Part shown: positions 1-6,146 of the stretch, one piece after another | Numbering within the stretch: position 1 is the stretch's first letter | How the letters are laid out: each line of letters starts with the position of its first letter | Source: JADFMN01 sp964529975 | GTDB lineage: Bacteria; Armatimonadota; Fimbriimonadia; Fimbriimonadales; Fimbriimonadaceae | Direction: 5' to 3' | Assembly: GCA_964529975.1 (NCBI GenBank) | Contig: CAZGXW010000053.1 | Span: forward strand, 1 to 20,801 | Length of the DNA stretch: 20,801 bases | Program-made: the position numbers and the translations under genes | The notes under the pieces: generated by a model | The model's input: only the letters and a program-made list of their open reading frames with translations | What the model was told of the DNA's origin: nothing | Databases searched by the model: none

Positions 1-57
1 TGGCCGTGGACGGTGTCGGTCGACCAGGTGCGCTGGCGTGTGCGTGCTCGGGGGTGA
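1..57 (+). CDS. C-terminal end of a large secreted protein (5' part outside window)
   Basis: Reading frame 1 from the first base gives WPWTVSVDQVRWRVRARG and then TGA at 55-57. The first ten residues are identical to the C-terminus of the complete exported protein encoded at 1988-3925 (WPWTVSVDQV followed by KVTVTSA and stop). The fragment is therefore very probably the last strand of the same C-terminal beta-rich domain in a paralogue lying to the left of the window. Only 18 codons are visible, so function cannot be read beyond this shared ending. It is transcribed towards the minus-strand regulator fragment ending at 145, and I see no convincing terminator between them. Confidence 0.8.
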   Translation, partial: WPWTVSVDQVRWRVRARG

Positions 58-144
58 TCGGCTTCAGCGGTTTGCGAGCACGCGCTCATGGTCGTGCTTG
101 TCTCGGACACCGTCCTGGCTCGAGACGGCGCGCACCGGCGGAAG

Positions 145-648
145 TCACTCGGGGACGACGACGACGCCGCGGATGACGACTGTGCCGTCCAGTTGGGGCT
201 CAAACTTGCGCCAGACGCGCATCCACCTAAAATCTCCGTTTGGCATCTTGAAGCGCAGGTCCATTGTCAGCGACTGGGTGCCGTCCTCGATCGCTCGGCG
301 GGCCGTGCGATCGGCGAGCGCAATGTCCTCGACGGGAAGGATCGCGTCCACTTCGCCCGCATGGAGCACCTTGGTCCCCGGCCGACCGAGCAGGGCCGCG
401 AGGTCTTCGTCGATGTGAAGGTCGAGCGAGGGATAGTTCCTGTAGTACGACCCGAACTTGAGCGACGGGCCCGACCCCGGCCGCAAGTCATGGACGCGGA
501 CCCTCATACCGAACACCCTGCGGACCTTTCCATCGGGCGAGCGGTCAGAGAACACGACCATGTGGACCGTCTCGTATCCGTCCTTCAACATGTTGCGGAA
601 GACGATCTGGACGACCGGGATCCTGCCCTCGATGACTGAGTCAATCAA
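145..648 (-). CDS. PAS-domain C-terminal part of an interrupted LuxR/PAS regulator
   Basis: This open frame, opened here at a TTG at 648, encodes 167 residues. They form the second half of one PAS domain (about residues 1-60, with DGYETVHMVV and the core-strand ending VFGMRVRV) and a second complete PAS-like domain (about residues 70-167, with HAGEVDAILPVED, MPNGDFRWMRV and a terminal GVVVVPE strand). It lies in exactly the same frame as the HTH fragment at 652-1035, separated only by TGA 652-654 and one GAG codon. I read both as one gene of about 296 codons, a DNA-binding sensor-type regulator. Independent translation from TTG would yield a truncated PAS without its first strands, so this half is probably not a gene in its own right. 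The ligand is unknown. Confidence 0.6.
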   Translation of the reverse strand: MIDSVIEGRIPVVQIVFRNMLKDGYETVHMVVFSDRSPDGKVRRVFGMRVRVHDLRPGSGPSLKFGSYYRNYPSLDLHIDEDLAALLGRPGTKVLHAGEVDAILPVEDIALADRTARRAIEDGTQSLTMDLRFKMPNGDFRWMRVWRKFEPQLDGTVVIRGVVVVPE

Positions 649-651
649 CTC

Positions 652-654
652 TCA
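652..654 (-). other. In-frame TGA interrupting the LuxR/PAS regulator
   Basis: On the minus strand the codons read CAC CCG CAA GAG AGG GGG AAA GCC TGA GAG TTG ATT GAC. The PAS sequence continues without any shift on the other side of TGA (HPQERGKA, stop, ELIDSVIEGR). One base change from CGA, GGA or TGG would explain it. Other genes here use TGA as a normal stop, so a genome-wide code change is not suggested. Confidence 0.85.
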
Positions 655-1035
655 GGCTTTCCCCCTCTCTTGCGGGTGGACCAGTTGGAGGTAGGTTTCG
701 AGGGGGTAGGACTCACCCGGTTCCAGACCGTGTCGTTCGTTCACAGAGTTGGCAGCCCGCACCAGTTTGGTGTCCGGGTCGAGCGACCACCCGTCTCCCT
801 CTGTCTGGACGAAAGGGCCGTCACCGTCTCCGCGCATTTGGTCTGTGACGTACGTGGCGACGAGTGCCGACCGGGGCAGGTCGCCGATCTTTGCGCGGAT
901 GCGGTCCCAATAGGTACGTAAGGTGTGGATGGACAGGCCGAGTTCCTCGCCGATCTGCTTGTCCACCATGCCGATCGCCGCCATACCGAGAACCTCCTTC
1001 TCGCGTTGGGACAGGTCTTCGATCGGCTTTGGCAT
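652..1035 (-). CDS. LuxR-type HTH regulator, N-terminal part, truncated inside its first PAS domain
   Basis: The 127-residue product begins with a GerE/LuxR-type helix-turn-helix at about residues 5-62. Characteristic features are LSQREKEVLGMAAIGMVDKQ, then IGEELGLSIHTLRTYWDRIR with the recognition helix. From about residue 85 it enters a PAS domain (WSLDPDTKLV, then LVHPQER, which matches the usual HPDDR position of PAS_3). It stops there at TGA, in mid-helix. The HTH is N-terminal, the reverse of the usual LuxR-family order. The ATG at 1035 fits the family; the region before it has only a weak ribosome site. The gene is divergent from the small-protein gene at 1246. Family knowledge says such proteins bind DNA as dimers. 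Whether the truncated form is active is unknown. Confidence 0.75.
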   Translation of the reverse strand: MPKPIEDLSQREKEVLGMAAIGMVDKQIGEELGLSIHTLRTYWDRIRAKIGDLPRSALVATYVTDQMRGDGDGPFVQTEGDGWSLDPDTKLVRAANSVNERHGLEPGESYPLETYLQLVHPQERGKA

Positions 1036-1142
1036 TGGCTACGCCTGCCTTCAAGATAGCATCTGTCAGCCGGACTCCGTACGCGAATGTGAGGAAACTC
1101 CGGTCTGATTGCTAGGCCCTTTGCCGTAAATGAAGCTTGTTC

Positions 1143-1159
1143 GAACCTGAGACAGGTTC
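1143..1159. promoter_or_regulatory. Inverted repeat in the divergent 1036-1245 intergenic region (operator candidate)
   Basis: GAACCT-GAGAC-AGGTTC is a perfect 6-5-6 inverted repeat, roughly midway between the regulator start (1035, minus) and the small-protein start (1246, plus). Size and placement suit a dimeric regulator site controlling one or both genes. A TATGAT hexamer at 1209-1214 could be a -10 for the plus-strand gene, though no good -35 is visible at standard spacing. The rest of the 210-base gap shows nothing I can name. Confidence 0.35.
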
Positions 1160-1245
1160 TCTGGCGCGTGCAGAAAACTGTGACAGACAGACAGCGGCTC
1201 TGAAGCCTATGATACGAAGAAGCCGCACGAGGCGGGTCCCTGCTT

Positions 1246-1455
1246 ATGTCTGACACGAACTCACTTCCCACCAACCATGATCACGCACTCGAGGCGATCC
1301 GGCAGCAACTGTGCATCTTGGTGAGCCACACCAACTGCGATCTTGGTTGGTCGCCCGCTTTCGTACGAGAGCACGCGCAGATGATCTTTCAACTTGCCGA
1401 CGCTCACATCCGGATCGACGAAGGGCGCGCACGCCGCTTGACAGGCAACGACTGA
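1246..1455 (+). CDS. Small REHA-motif protein A, function unknown (69 aa)
   Basis: I do not recognise a named family. The 69-residue product is mostly helical-looking and cytosolic, with no signal peptide or membrane segment. Its centre, QQLCILVSHTNCDLGWSP then AFVREHAQMIFQLADA, aligns with the small protein at 1720-1911. Shared residues include QQ, IL, H, C, WSP, F, REHA, MI, Q and A, with one gap. This two-gene similarity is the main evidence that both are real genes despite their size. The ATG at 1246 has only a weak purine-rich stretch upstream (GAGGCGGG, rather far away). It is divergent from the interrupted LuxR/PAS regulator, which could be its regulator; that link is inference from position. 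Confidence 0.6.
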   Translation: MSDTNSLPTNHDHALEAIRQQLCILVSHTNCDLGWSPAFVREHAQMIFQLADAHIRIDEGRARRLTGND

Positions 1456-1524
1456 CCTCAATATCGCGACTTAGCACACAGTGATTCTCTTTCATAGCCG
1501 ATTGCCGTTGGGCGAGCCGAGATG

Positions 1525-1540
1525 CACCACGGGCGTGGTG
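1525..1540 (+). repeat. Short hairpin, 6-bp stem, in the 1456-1719 gap
   Basis: CACCAC-GGGC-GTGGTG forms a perfect 6-bp stem with a 4-base loop about 70 bases after the stop of small protein A. No T-run follows, so it is a poor intrinsic terminator. It may be an mRNA structure or chance. Confidence 0.25.
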
Positions 1541-1620
1541 TTCGGAGAGACGTTCCCCGGTAGGGTCCCGCTCGCGCTCTTGCCTCCTGGCACGGGTCGC
1601 GAGAGTGCCCGCTCGACCTC

Positions 1621-1650
1621 TCGCCATAGGTGTCGCACAATATGGCGACA
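1621..1650 (+). promoter_or_regulatory. Two overlapping, mutually exclusive inverted repeats upstream of small protein B
   Basis: TCGCCATA (1621-1628) pairs perfectly with TATGGCGA (1641-1648). Inside and overlapping it, TGTCGC (1631-1636) pairs with GCGACA (1645-1650). The second pair shares bases 1645-1648 with the first, so in RNA only one can form at a time. As DNA, TGTCGC-N8-GCGACA also resembles a dimer operator. The element sits 70-100 bases before the likely ATG at 1720. The string GACAGACAG at its right edge (1646-1654) also occurs at 1182-1190 before small protein A. Confidence 0.35.
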
Positions 1651-1719
1651 GACAGTCGGGGTGGGACCGTGGGATCATGTGTGCGTTCGCCCGGGTTGCC
1701 GGGCAGTGACCGATTCGAA

Positions 1720-1911
1720 ATGACCAGCACCGCCGCCCCCACCATCGACGACCGCATCGCCGCCACGATCCTCCAACAGATCGAGATCCTGGAGGCCCAC
1801 GCGCACTGCCCCGAGTGGTCGCCCGACTTCCTCCGCGAGCACGCGATGATGATCGTGCAGATGGCCGAGGCCGCCGCGTTCCGCGGCGAGGGCCACGCCG
1901 CGCTGTTCTGA
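1720..1911 (+). CDS. Small REHA-motif protein B, function unknown (63 aa)
   Basis: The 63-residue product is a diverged paralogue of the protein at 1246-1455. ILQQIEILEAHAHCPEWSP and DFLREHAMMIVQMAEA align almost end to end with it, sharing the single cysteine, WSP, REHA and MI-x-Q positions. I chose ATG 1720 because similarity starts just after it. Longer starts (GTG 1630, ATG 1642) would add a proline- and glycine-rich stretch with no counterpart in the paralogue. No signal peptide, metal site or known domain is visible. The ribosome site is weak, as for the paralogue. The two genes probably arose by tandem duplication. Function is unknown; a small regulator, an adaptor or an interaction partner would all be possible. 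Confidence 0.6.
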   Translation: MTSTAAPTIDDRIAATILQQIEILEAHAHCPEWSPDFLREHAMMIVQMAEAAAFRGEGHAALF

Positions 1912-1987
1912 TCCCTGCATCTTTGCCAGGCATAGCGCGCCCGGGCCTCGAGTTGTGACACACTCGCGGTGGGGAGGCATTGGAGGC

Positions 1988-3925
1988 ATGGTGAGGTCCT
2001 TGCGCTTTGGTTTCGTCGTTGTTTCCCTTTTGGGCTGCTCGCTCGGTTTTGGGCAGCAGAAGTCGACGCACGCCAGTTCCCCGATCGACACGCGGAGCTT
2101 CTTCCCTCAGATCGCCGAGGTGATCATTTCTCGGCCGATCACGGTGCGGCACCAGGTGGCGTTGCCCGACGGGCCGGGCATCCCCAACAACTTGAAGGCC
2201 GGCGGGTTGCTCGACGAGGCGCGCGTGCTCTCTGGTGGGCACTTCCCTGGCATCGGCCAGAGCGGGCTGACGCCCGGCGACCCCGACATCGCGGTCGGGC
2301 CGAACCACGTCGTGGAGGTCATCAACTCGCAGATCGGGTTCTTCACGAAAGCCGGTGCGCAGGTGTTCCAGCAGTCTTCGGCGACTTTCTTCTCGGGCAT
2401 GGGTGCGACGAGTTTCCAGTTCGATCCTAAGGTGTTCTATGACCGCGTGCACGGGCGGTACGTGCTCGTGTTCTTAGAGAAGGCGAACAGCCCGCAAGTG
2501 AGCAAACTACTGGTCGCCGTGAGCGACGACAGCGACCCGAACGGCACTTGGTTCCGCTATCGGCTGGAGTCGTTCCTTGTCATCTCCGGTGCCAACTATT
2601 GGCTCGACTATCCGGGGTTCGGTTACAACAAGGACGCGTACGTTGTGAGCGGGAACATGTTCCCGTTCAGCAGCGGCTCGTTCGGCGGTGTGCAGTTCAT
2701 CGTGATGCCCTCGGCGCCGATGTTGACGGGAGCACCGGTGACGATCACCTCGCTCCGTGATGCGGGTGGCGGGAGTGCGCAGATGGCGGAGGTCATCGAC
2801 CCAGCCAAGGACGTGGTGTTCGGCGTGTCGCGACAGTCGGGTACCTCACTGCGGATTTACGCGGTCCGCAACCTGACGACGACTCCTGTCCTTTCGCAGG
2901 TCGGTGTGACGGTGCCTTCCCACTCCGGGCCCGCTGGCGATGCGGAGAGCACGAGCGGGCGGTTCCTCGATACGATCGATTCTCGCGTCTACAACGCGTC
3001 TTGGCGCGGCGGGCGGCTAGTCACGGCGCACAACTACGAGGGTTCGAACTTCGTGAGCACACGCTGGTACGAGGTCGACACGGGCACCTGGCCGACGAGC
3101 GGCACTCCGACGTTGGTCCAGTCGGGCTCGATCAACTCGCCGACCGTCAACCAGTTTTGCGCGGCGATCAACAAGAACATGACCGGCAAGATATCGGCCA
3201 CGTTCACAACGTCGAGCACGACGATCACCGCGAACATGTCGGTGACCGGCCGCTTGCCGGGTGACCCGCTCGGCACGATGGGCGCACCGATCCACCTCGA
3301 GACTTCTCCGGGCAACAACTATTCGCAGAACCGCTGGGGCGACTACTACGGTGTGGACGTCGATCCTGTGGACGACGTGACGTTCTGGGGAGTGCACATG
3401 GTCGTCGCTGCGTCGAACAACTGGACGACCGTCATCCGCAGTTGGACGATCCCTGGCGCAGTCGACGTGCTTCCGGCGACGTACAACTGGTTTCGTGGCA
3501 ATCCTCAGTCAGGAAACCTTGCGAGCCTGAACGCCAACGATGACAACTTCCTGGTCGCGCGTGCGGGACAGACGGGTTCCCAAAGCGAGCCTCCTGTCCA
3601 GTTGGAGGTCGAGGTCAACGCGCCGTCCTCGGTCGTGTACGACATCGATGTCTCCAGCGTCGCCAAGGTGAACACGCCTGGCTTGACGCAGCGCGTGGAA
3701 ATTTGGAACTACGCGACAAGCCAGTGGGTGCTTCTCGGCCAACAGCCGGCGAGCACGACGAAGTCCACTGTCTTGTTCGGAATCACGGGCAATCCGCCGG
3801 ACTACCTGCAGGGCGGCACGAACCGCGTGAAGGTCAAGTTCAGTTGGCTCCGCACGGGTGCGACGTTCGTTTGGCCCTGGACGGTTTCCGTCGATCAGGT
3901 CAAGGTGACGGTCACGAGCGCGTAG
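1988..3925 (+). CDS. Large exported beta-rich protein, propeller-like, with conserved C-terminal domain
   Basis: The 645-residue product starts at ATG 1988, preceded by GGAGGC; an upstream GTG at 1955 has no such site. Residues 1-24 are a signal peptide with basic MVRSLR, a hydrophobic core and LLGC, which could be a lipobox; otherwise cleavage follows GFG. The body has repeats of the kind seen in secreted propellers (GDPDIAVGPNHVVEVIN, FDPKVFYDRVHGRYVLVF, FGGVQFIVMP, NRWGDYYGVDVDP). From about residue 500 there is a beta-sandwich-like domain (TYNWFRGNP, SLNANDDNFLVAR, VEIWNYATSQWV, WPWTVSVDQV), also present in the gene cut at position 1. I infer a cell-surface or secreted protein, possibly ligand- or carbohydrate-binding. 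No catalytic residues are recognisable. It precedes the thiolase by 27 bases but is functionally unrelated to it. Confidence 0.8.
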   Translation: MVRSLRFGFVVVSLLGCSLGFGQQKSTHASSPIDTRSFFPQIAEVIISRPITVRHQVALPDGPGIPNNLKAGGLLDEARVLSGGHFPGIGQSGLTPGDPDIAVGPNHVVEVINSQIGFFTKAGAQVFQQSSATFFSGMGATSFQFDPKVFYDRVHGRYVLVFLEKANSPQVSKLLVAVSDDSDPNGTWFRYRLESFLVISGANYWLDYPGFGYNKDAYVVSGNMFPFSSGSFGGVQFIVMPSAPMLTGAPVTITSLRDAGGGSAQMAEVIDPAKDVVFGVSRQSGTSLRIYAVRNLTTTPVLSQVGVTVPSHSGPAGDAESTSGRFLDTIDSRVYNASWRGGRLVTAHNYEGSNFVSTRWYEVDTGTWPTSGTPTLVQSGSINSPTVNQFCAAINKNMTGKISATFTTSSTTITANMSVTGRLPGDPLGTMGAPIHLETSPGNNYSQNRWGDYYGVDVDPVDDVTFWGVHMVVAASNNWTTVIRSWTIPGAVDVLPATYNWFRGNPQSGNLASLNANDDNFLVARAGQTGSQSEPPVQLEVEVNAPSSVVYDIDVSSVAKVNTPGLTQRVEIWNYATSQWVLLGQQPASTTKSTVLFGITGNPPDYLQGGTNRVKVKFSWLRTGATFVWPWTVSVDQVKVTVTSA

Positions 3926-3931
3926 ACAGGT

Positions 3932-3948
3932 CGGCAGGTACTCTGCCG
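3932..3948 (+). promoter_or_regulatory. 6-bp hairpin just before the thiolase start
   Basis: CGGCAG-GTACT-CTGCCG forms a perfect stem with a 5-base loop, ending four bases before ATG 3953. It contains the only ribosome-site-like sequence in the gap (GGCAGG), so it could mask it. It may equally be a weak terminator remnant or chance. No T-run follows. Confidence 0.25.
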
Positions 3949-3952
3949 CCAA

Positions 3953-5131
3953 ATGGAAGACGTCGTAGTCCTTTCTGGCGTGCGCACGCCGATCGGCGCG
4001 TTTCAGGGCGCGCTTTCAGCCATGTCTGCGCCCCAACTCGGTTCGGTCGCGATCAAGGGCGCGCTTGTAGCGGCTGGGGTTTCTCCGGACGCCGTCGACG
4101 AGGTTCTGATGGGCAACGTCCTCAGCGGTGGGCTCGGCCAGGCTCCGGCTCGCCAGGCGAGCAAAGGCGCGGGCATCCCGGACTCTGTCCCTTGCACCAC
4201 CGTGAACAAGGTGTGTGGCAGCGGCATGAAGACCGTGATGATGGCGGCCCAGGCGATCCGTTTGGGCGACGCCTCTTGTGTCATCGCCGGCGGCATGGAG
4301 TCGATGACAAACGCGCCATACATCCTGGACAAGGCGCGGGAGGGCTATCGCATGGGCAACGGTACTTTGATCGACAGCATGATCAACGACGGCCTGTGGG
4401 ACCCGTACAACAACTGCCACATGGGCAATTGCGGTGATAAGACTTCTGCTGAGTTCAACTTTTCTCGGGAGAAGTTGGACGAATTCGCGGCGGAGAGTTA
4501 TCGTCGGGCGATGGATGCGCAGAAGGCTTGCCGCCTTTCGGAGGAAATCGTGCCTGTGTCCATCCCTCAGCGCAAGGGCGACCCTGTGGTCGTCGACAGT
4601 GACGAGGAGCCGGGCCGCGGACGACCGGAGAAACTGCCCGAACTACGGGCTGCGTTCTCGAAGGACGGGGTCACGACGGCAGGAAACGCAAGTTCGATCA
4701 ACGACGGCGCTGCCGCCGTGGTGCTCTCCTCATCCTCTTGGGCTAGCGAAAAGGGCCTCAAACCGATCGGCCGCGTGGTGTCGTATTCTCAGCACGCCCA
4801 GGAGCCCGAGTGGTTTACGACTGCTCCGGCGTTTGCGATCGAGAAGTTGCTCAAGAAGCAGGGACTTGGCGTCGCTGACATCGACCTCTTCGAAGTGAAC
4901 GAAGCGTTCGCGGTCGTCGCGATGGTCGTCGCCCAAAAGGTCGGCATTCCATACGAGAAACTGAACGTGAACGGCGGCGCGGTCGCGATCGGTCATCCGA
5001 TCGGCATGACAGGTACGCGGCTCGTTCTCACCGCCCTACACGAACTTCGTCGGCGAGGCGGCAAATTTGCCGTGTGCTCGCCTTGCATCGGTGGTGGCGA
5101 GGCTACGGCGGTTCTAGTAGAAGCACTGTAG
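3953..5131 (+). CDS. Acetyl-CoA C-acetyltransferase (thiolase)
   Basis: The 392-residue protein is a full-length type II thiolase, which condenses two acetyl-CoA to acetoacetyl-CoA or runs the reverse cleavage. Family landmarks are all present: VRTPIGAFQG near the N-terminus; the acyl-accepting Cys88 in NKVCGSGMK; AGGMESMTNAPY; NASSINDGAA; NEAFA near 316-320; His348 in GHPIGMTG; and the proton-relay Cys378 in CIGGG. Length matches the family. It is cytosolic. No other genes of beta-oxidation, polyhydroxyalkanoate or mevalonate metabolism lie nearby, so its pathway cannot be decided from context. It is convergent with queG, 40 bases away. I leave the symbol empty because atoB, thlA and phaA types cannot be separated here. 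Confidence 0.95.
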   Translation: MEDVVVLSGVRTPIGAFQGALSAMSAPQLGSVAIKGALVAAGVSPDAVDEVLMGNVLSGGLGQAPARQASKGAGIPDSVPCTTVNKVCGSGMKTVMMAAQAIRLGDASCVIAGGMESMTNAPYILDKAREGYRMGNGTLIDSMINDGLWDPYNNCHMGNCGDKTSAEFNFSREKLDEFAAESYRRAMDAQKACRLSEEIVPVSIPQRKGDPVVVDSDEEPGRGRPEKLPELRAAFSKDGVTTAGNASSINDGAAAVVLSSSSWASEKGLKPIGRVVSYSQHAQEPEWFTTAPAFAIEKLLKKQGLGVADIDLFEVNEAFAVVAMVVAQKVGIPYEKLNVNGGAVAIGHPIGMTGTRLVLTALHELRRRGGKFAVCSPCIGGGEATAVLVEAL

Positions 5132-5171
5132 CGCACCCCTGGCGCGCGTGGAAAAGACCACTTGATGGGGC

Positions 5172-6146
5172 TTAACTGGCTGATCCGCTGGTCGAGCCCT
5201 TTTGAGTTTTGCCGCGCGGTTTCGTCAGGCCAACGTGCGCAATGCGTCTGAGACCATCCAGCCCCGTCCGACGCACTGGCGAGCCGCGCGTCAAAACATC
5301 CCACTGGCTCTCGCTGATTGTTGAGAGTTCCTTGAGGCTTGGCCAGTCTCGTTTGGCGAGGAAGTCCTCCACCGTCGTGCGAGGCGCACGTTCTGGCTGG
5401 CTGTCCCGCTCTTGATTGAACGGGCACACCTCTTGACATACATCGCACCCGAACGTCCAGGGAGCGATCTTGTCTGCAAGGTCTGGTTCGATCTCTCCCT
5501 TGTGCTCGATCGTGAGGTAACTGATGCACCTTCTTGCATCGACCTGCCACCTTTCGTTCGCTTTGACGATCGCGCCGGTCGGGCATGCATCGATGCACTT
5601 TGTGCACTTCCCGCAGCCGCCAGTTCTGGGTTCGTCGGGCTCGATCAGGGCTGTCGTGACCAGAAGCCCGATGACGAACCAACTCCCTCTCTTCGAATCG
5701 ATGAGCATCGTGTTCTTGCCGAACCACCCGAGGCCGGCACGATGCGCGTACTCCCTCTCGAGTGCGGGTGCAGAGTCGACGCAGATTCGCGACTTTGAAC
5801 CTGGAGCCAGTCGTTCGACCTCGGCCTCCACCTGTTTGAGGCGCTGGCGAACGACTTTGTGATAGTCCCGCCCGAGCGCATATCGAGCAATGTGCGGCAT
5901 TCCCTGCACAAGCGGATTCGGCTGGTTGTAGTCAAGAGCGACCGCCACGACGGACCTTGCCCCAGCGAGCAAGTTCTGGAGATCGGACTTCAGTGCGACG
6001 TGCCGCCTGAGATAGGACATCGATCCGTGGTTGCCCTCGTCGATCCACTCCTTGTATGCGCCGATTGTAGCAGGCGGAGAAGCGTCGCAGAAACCAACGG
6101 CACTGAACCCCGCCTGTAGAGCGGCGCGACGAATGTCGTCCTTCAT
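5172..6146 (-). CDS. queG: Epoxyqueuosine reductase QueG
   Basis: This is the cobalamin- and iron-sulfur-dependent enzyme that reduces epoxyqueuosine to queuosine at tRNA position 34, the last step of queuosine synthesis. The start at ATG 6146 overlaps the rsmA stop as ATGA, with GGGAG just upstream; a longer start at 6170 is less likely. The 324-residue product has the catalytic-type Asp124 in VDSAPALER and AGLGWFGKNTMLI. Two 4Fe-4S clusters are served by C178, C181, C184, C188 (CGKCTKCIDACP) and by C207, C234, C237, C241 (CDVCQEVCP). It ends soon after the GSPVRRTGLDGLRR segment, so it lacks the C-terminal HEAT-like extension found in longer homologues. It is translationally coupled to rsmA, another RNA-modifying enzyme. 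Confidence 0.96.
   Translation of the reverse strand: MKDDIRRAALQAGFSAVGFCDASPPATIGAYKEWIDEGNHGSMSYLRRHVALKSDLQNLLAGARSVVAVALDYNQPNPLVQGMPHIARYALGRDYHKVVRQRLKQVEAEVERLAPGSKSRICVDSAPALEREYAHRAGLGWFGKNTMLIDSKRGSWFVIGLLVTTALIEPDEPRTGGCGKCTKCIDACPTGAIVKANERWQVDARRCISYLTIEHKGEIEPDLADKIAPWTFGCDVCQEVCPFNQERDSQPERAPRTTVEDFLAKRDWPSLKELSTISESQWDVLTRGSPVRRTGLDGLRRIAHVGLTKPRGKTQKGSTSGSAS

Noticed and set aside
58..144. Small hairpins (GTCTCG with CGAGAC, AGCACG with CGTGCT) between convergent genes
   Set aside because: Loops are long, stems are 6 bp, and there is no T-run. This is compatible with chance in GC-rich DNA.
88..639. Plus-strand 183-codon open frame
   Set aside because: It is antisense to the PAS half of the regulator, whose protein sequence is clearly domain-like. 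This one is Arg/Asp-rich and matches nothing.
1244..2452. Long 402-codon open frame on the minus strand
   Set aside because: It lies opposite both small proteins and the well-supported exported protein. Its translation is rich in Arg and low-complexity, typical of an antisense shadow in GC-rich DNA.
5132..5171. Possible terminator between thiolase and queG
   Set aside because: Only a 4-bp GTGG/CCAC stem is present, with no T-run on either strand.
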